Position numbers and translations under genes: made by a program. Under the pieces are notes generated by a model. It was not told where the DNA came from. It saw only the letters and a program-made list of their open reading frames with translations, and ran no database searches. A stretch of DNA of 19,037 nt from an uncultured Eubacteriales bacterium (GTDB lineage Bacteria > Bacillota > Clostridia > Peptostreptococcales > Anaerovoracaceae), in the NCBI GenBank assembly GCA_902796875.1, contig CADBQT010000159.1:1-19037 (forward strand), given 5' to 3'. Position 1 is the first letter of the stretch. Each line of letters opens with the position of its first letter. Positions 16,018 through 19,037 of this stretch are shown piece by piece.

Positions 16018-17493
16018 TCAGTCCTCCCAGGACTGTCCATCCAGCTCTTCGATACCGGTGAACCCCGGGTAGATGGAGAATACCAGGATCAGTTCATCTC
16101 CGTCCTCCATCGTCCAGGAGTTGATCCCGACTTCAGAATATTCTCCGTTGACTGCGAAGACCCAGCCGGAGTAATTGTTGTTATAGAAATTCTTCTCAGA
16201 CAGGCTGTCGGGATCCTGTTTGTCCGGGTTCATCTCTGCCTGGTTCAGTTCCTCCATCGCCTCGCGGACTTTGTCGCTGATCCAGGCTCCCCGGGCGATG
16301 CCGCTTCGCCGGATGCCGCTCAGGTAGGTGCCGCCCTTAGTATAGATCGGAGTGATCCCGCTGGCCTCAAAGGCGGCATCCAGCACATCCTTGGCCGAGT
16401 CGCCTTCGTAGAGATCCACCTCTCCGCCGCCCAGAGTTCCCAGGTGGAGGATCGGCGCGGCGATAGTCACCGAAACGGTGCCGACAGGTACACGTTCTCC
16501 GCTCGCCGTGAACGGGATGGTTTTGGTCTTCGTCCTTCCCTCCCGGTCCCAGGCCCGGATAACGATCTCGTTTTTCCCATCCATCAGAGCAGCGCGGAAG
16601 GTGGTCCTGTTCCCGTTGGAACCCATGCTGTTCACCGCCTCCCCATTACAGGTTACGGTGAAGGCTCCTTCCCCATTGGAGTAGACGGGAACGTTTCGAT
16701 TTTTGTAATCGGTCACCCTGACCCAGAAGGTCCTGGTATTGCCTTTGTGCCGCTCCCCGGCATTCAGGTTGGTGTCGATCTTCGGATCCTTATCCCTCTC
16801 TTCTTCCGCACGGGTGTCTTTGGTTTTGGATGACCGTTTATCGACCGGATCCTCCCCGTCGGTGGTTTTTTTCGTAGGCTTTTTCGCGGTTTCTTTCGAG
16901 GGTGTTTTCGTCGGGTTTTTTCTCGACGTGGTCGGCCCCGGACCCGGGCCGGCCTTCTTCCTTGTGGATGAGGGCTTCGTACCGGGTCTCGCTGGCTTGG
17001 GCTTCACGCTGGTCACCGTGGTTCCACTGCCCCGGTTTCCCGTTTCCGCCCGGCTCCCCCTGGAGTTATCGGTGTTGGCTTGGGTTGCCGTCCCGGTCCT
17101 CTGACCGCTGGTCCCCGTATTCCCGGTGTTCTGATCGCTTGTCCGGGCAGTGGAGCTGGATCGGGTCTGGGTCTGAGCAGTCGACGAAGAGGGCTGAGTG
17201 GTCGTCGGCGGCTGGGTGGTGGTCGGAGGCTGAGTGGTCGGAGGCTGAGGGGGCTCTTTCCGATCCAGGTTTTCCTGTCTCTTCTTCTCCGTCTTCTCGT
17301 GCTCCCGTTCCTGCTCCTTGTCCATCTGGTATCCTTCACCGGACAGGAATCCCTGGGAGCGCTCCTCGTCCAGACTGGCCACCTGATTCTCCGGCACAAA
17401 GGCTTCCTGACCATGCAAAAACCCGACCATCCCCAGAACCAGGGCCAGGGTCATGGCAGAGACTGCGATCAGGAATTTCCTGCCTTTGCTCAT
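16018..17493 (-). CDS. Membrane-anchored stalk protein with Ig-like and C-terminal DUF4430 domains
   Basis: 491 residues. An N-terminal hydrophobic segment (6-27) has no clear signal-peptidase or lipobox site, so it is probably an uncleaved anchor. A charged segment (40-80), then a long low-complexity stalk rich in Pro, Thr, Ser, Gly and Lys (80-250) including PPTTTQ repeats. An Ig-like/filamin-like beta domain lies at about 254-332 ('FWVRVTDYKNRNVPVYSNGE'), and a DUF4430 domain at about 338-475: 'LYEGDSAKDVLDAAFE' (361-376), 'YSGWVFAVNGEY' (441-452) and 'MEDGDELILVF' (462-472). AAGGAGGAAGACCG precedes the ATG. It starts 12 nt after the toroid lipoprotein gene. In intrinsic factor and transcobalamin a toroid and this domain type form one ligand cage; here the pair is encoded by adjacent genes, which suggests the two products assemble outside the membrane. 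Ligand not shown. Confidence 0.87.
   Translation of the reverse strand: MSKGRKFLIAVSAMTLALVLGMVGFLHGQEAFVPENQVASLDEERSQGFLSGEGYQMDKEQEREHEKTEKKRQENLDRKEPPQPPTTQPPTTTQPPTTTQPSSSTAQTQTRSSSTARTSDQNTGNTGTSGQRTGTATQANTDNSRGSRAETGNRGSGTTVTSVKPKPARPGTKPSSTRKKAGPGPGPTTSRKNPTKTPSKETAKKPTKKTTDGEDPVDKRSSKTKDTRAEEERDKDPKIDTNLNAGERHKGNTRTFWVRVTDYKNRNVPVYSNGEGAFTVTCNGEAVNSMGSNGNRTTFRAALMDGKNEIVIRAWDREGRTKTKTIPFTASGERVPVGTVSVTIAAPILHLGTLGGGEVDLYEGDSAKDVLDAAFEASGITPIYTKGGTYLSGIRRSGIARGAWISDKVREAMEELNQAEMNPDKQDPDSLSEKNFYNNNYSGWVFAVNGEYSEVGINSWTMEDGDELILVFSIYPGFTGIEELDGQSWED
17191..17253 (-). repeat. PPTTTQ coding repeat in the stalk of the DUF4430 protein
   Basis: Short nucleotide repeats code for residues 81-101 as Pro-Pro-Thr-Thr-Thr-Gln units. 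This resembles the Pro-Thr linker of the propeller protein in composition. Likely an extended wall-spanning linker with potential for length variation. Confidence 0.7.
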
Positions 17494-17505
17494 CGGTCTT
17501 CCTCC

Positions 17506-18513
17506 TTAAAACAAGGGCTCTCCCTCTTCCGACAGAACGATGGCATCGATGGCGCACATGGCCTGCTCCGTAGCCATGGCATCGACTGAGTCTTCGTCCT
17601 TGTGGCGGAAGCCCTCCTCCAGGCGGTACTGCATCAGACCGTCCACCAGGGTTTTATCGGCTTTGGTGAACGCCGCCATGGACGCAACCGCTTCCCCGGA
17701 ATAGCCGGCAGCGATGATCACCTGAGCCGTAGACTCCGTATTGCCGAAGCCGCCGTCGGATCCCTGGACAGAGGACAACCAGTCCATGGCCCGTTGTACC
17801 GCATCCGCTGCAGCATCCGGCGCTTCCTCCGATGACGCCTCATCGCCCCCGCCGTTTACCTGAAGGGCCTGAACGGCCATGGCGGTAATGTCCACGTCCG
17901 CTGTCGTTCCGTCAAAGGAGAAACTGCCGTTCTCCAGCTGCATCTTCAGCACGTCCTCCACGTAGCGATCAGAGCAGCTCAGCTCTCTTTCACAGCAGCC
18001 GGCGGCGATCAGGGCCCAGATCTCCGCGTTGACTCCCTGCCCCTGGACCGCTTCCACATCTTCCAGCTGATCCAGCAGATCGTACCCTTCGAAATCGGCC
18101 GGGTCTTTCCCGGTCATCTTCAGGGCGACGGCCGCTTTGGCGTTGTCGGTGGGCTGCTCTTTGCTTAGGACTCCCTGAGCCCGCTTGATCTGGACCCGCA
18201 GGTTTTCCTGGTACTTCGTAAACAGGGCAACCGCTTCCGGCTCTTTGGCCAGCGGGGAACGGGCAAGGGCGATGATGCTCCACTCCGCTCCCGGACCGAC
18301 CTCCTCCCCGGAAAGGGATCGGATGATCTCCGCTCCGGTTTCTTTCTGTACCTGCGCAGGTTCCGCTGCCGCCGGCACGCCGGCTCCCGGGTGTGCACCG
18401 CTTTCGGTCGCTTCCCCGGTACCCTCTTTATCCCCTCCGCAGGCTGCGAAGGAGAGAAGCGATACGGTCAGAAACAGAACCGCTATTGCTTTTGTCCATC
18501 TGTTTTTTCTCAT
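17506..18513 (-). CDS. Lipoprotein with alpha/alpha-toroid (prenyltransferase / intrinsic-factor-like) domain
   Basis: 335 residues. Signal sequence with Cys25 in an SFAAC context (lipobox-like; Phe at -3 is not the usual residue), then a flexible Gly/Ala-rich linker (26-58) and a helical repeat domain (about 60-330). Paired helices carry the toroid signatures 'VDITAMAVQAL' (207-217), 'GSDGGFGNTESTAQVIIAAG' (251-270) and 'GFRHKDEDSVDAMATEQAM' (301-319). The 'D.TAMA..AL' pattern matches the N-terminal cobalamin-binding domain of intrinsic factor/transcobalamin and the related prenyltransferase/squalene-cyclase repeats. No DxDD cyclase motif or zinc site of true prenyltransferases is seen, so a binding rather than catalytic role is favoured. 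Start at 18513 follows AGAGGAGAAA; it overlaps the upstream gene by 86 nt. The next gene encodes the DUF4430 stalk protein. Confidence 0.85.
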   Translation of the reverse strand: MRKNRWTKAIAVLFLTVSLLSFAACGGDKEGTGEATESGAHPGAGVPAAAEPAQVQKETGAEIIRSLSGEEVGPGAEWSIIALARSPLAKEPEAVALFTKYQENLRVQIKRAQGVLSKEQPTDNAKAAVALKMTGKDPADFEGYDLLDQLEDVEAVQGQGVNAEIWALIAAGCCERELSCSDRYVEDVLKMQLENGSFSFDGTTADVDITAMAVQALQVNGGGDEASSEEAPDAAADAVQRAMDWLSSVQGSDGGFGNTESTAQVIIAAGYSGEAVASMAAFTKADKTLVDGLMQYRLEEGFRHKDEDSVDAMATEQAMCAIDAIVLSEEGEPLF

Positions 18514-19037
18514 TTTCTCCTCTTTCCAGTTCCTCTCTCATGATGGACCTGAGTCTCTCGCTGACCTCCAGAGTGCTGAAGGCTGCCAGGTCCCCGATGA
18601 CCCGGGCCGATTCCGACACCGGGACACCCCTGTTTCTCATGTAGCCGTACATGGCGCAGACGCCCTTTCGGGGGTCAGGATCCTCAAAGGTCTTTCTCCT
18701 TGCCCGCAGGATCAGGTACCGCCGGAGCAGAAGCAGCGCCGCCAGAAGAAGCAGCAGCAGCAACAGTCCCAGCAGGATCCATTTCAGGATCCGGATCACC
18801 CTGCTCCCCAGCTGGGTGTCATCCATTTCCTCCTCCAGCTCGTCCGGCGGGATCTGGTTCTGGGGCTGGGGCCGGTTTTCCCATTGGATGGATTCCAGCC
18901 CCCTGTCCATATCCGCCTGAGGCATGATCCCCTCGTATTCCGGTGTCACCTCCAGCGGCACCCAGCCGAAGCCGTCGATGTAGATCTCCGTCCAGGCGTG
19001 GGCGTGGCTGAATCCGATCTTCGCCGTTTTCCCGGAA
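18428..19037 (-). CDS. Transglutaminase-like membrane protein, C-terminal part (partial, 5' end outside window)
   Basis: 202 residues are visible, the first complete codon being at 19036. They begin inside a transglutaminase-like core: 'HAHAWTEIYIDGFGWVPLEV' holds the catalytic-His HAW motif and the GWVP turn, with Glu where many relatives have Asp. The nucleophile Cys would lie upstream of the window. A spacer with an acidic stretch (DELEEEMDD) leads to a strong membrane helix ('IRILKWILLGLLLLLLLLAA'), then a basic segment and a cytoplasmic tail resembling the DUF4129-type C-terminus of TgpA-like proteins ('GVCAMYGYMRNRGVPVSESA'). TgpA-like genes often follow MoxR-ATPase and DUF58 genes, which may lie just outside. 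Its end overlaps the toroid lipoprotein gene by 86 nt. Role inferred: processing or cross-linking of exported proteins; substrate unknown. Confidence 0.83.
   Translation of the reverse strand, partial: SGKTAKIGFSHAHAWTEIYIDGFGWVPLEVTPEYEGIMPQADMDRGLESIQWENRPQPQNQIPPDELEEEMDDTQLGSRVIRILKWILLGLLLLLLLLAALLLLRRYLILRARRKTFEDPDPRKGVCAMYGYMRNRGVPVSESARVIGDLAAFSTLEVSERLRSIMREELERGENEKKQMDKSNSGSVSDRIASLLRSLRRG

Noticed and set aside
15786..16040. N-terminal extension of the giant protein to an ATG at 16040
   Set aside because: The extension runs across the promoter and into the upstream stop region and would bury the signal peptide. The start at 15785 has a good ribosome site and begins the signal peptide.
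17506..18513. Active prenyltransferase or squalene cyclase
   Set aside because: The toroid repeats are present, but no DxDD motif or zinc-ligand set is visible, and the protein is a lipoprotein beside a DUF4430 gene, which favours binding.

Overview
The window reads as one accessory locus from a GC-rich, Gram-positive, probably anaerobic bacterium of the Bacillota (Clostridia). The evidence is an ECF-type transporter core, a lipobox lipoprotein, strong purine-rich ribosome binding sites, sigma-A-like promoters with 17-bp spacers, and very long exported proteins built from propeller, Ig-like, Fn3 and 'CT.EG...W.C..C' repeats. A Family XIII / Anaerovoracaceae-type host is a guess. All ten genes lie on the minus strand, so the locus is transcribed from high to low coordinates. 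I see no RNA gene, CRISPR array, IS element or phage gene.

In transcription order: (1) 19037-16018 holds the C-terminal part of a membrane transglutaminase-like protein, a lipoprotein with an alpha/alpha-toroid (prenyltransferase / intrinsic-factor-like) domain, and a membrane-anchored stalk protein ending in a DUF4430 (transcobalamin C-terminal-like) domain. (2) 15898-8598 starts with a clear promoter and encodes a 1728-residue secreted repeat protein followed by a 662-residue secreted DUF4430 protein. The two share a duplicated C-terminal third, and a hairpin terminator follows. (3) 8466-6558 is a promoter with a palindrome in its spacer, driving a 619-residue regulator made of two AraC-HTH plus effector-domain units in one chain. 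(4) 6507-1 starts with another promoter and encodes a 1284-residue exported beta-propeller protein, a small membrane-anchored DUF4430 protein, an EcfT-like permease and a double-ATPase EcfA-like protein cut by the window edge.

In animals, intrinsic factor and transcobalamin consist of an alpha/alpha toroid plus a C-terminal domain of the DUF4430 type, which together enclose cobalamin. Here the toroid and DUF4430 domains are encoded as adjacent separate proteins, two further DUF4430 proteins follow, and the locus ends in an ECF uptake module. My working model is a surface capture-and-import system for a corrinoid or another large vitamin-like ligand. The giant repeat and propeller proteins would be surface scaffolding or receptors, and the double AraC protein the local regulator. 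The ligand is inference: no S component and no cobalamin riboswitch is visible in the window.

The promoters of the giant repeat protein and of the propeller-ECF operon share an AGATAAC box exactly 10 bp upstream of the -35 element, which suggests common control of the two operons.
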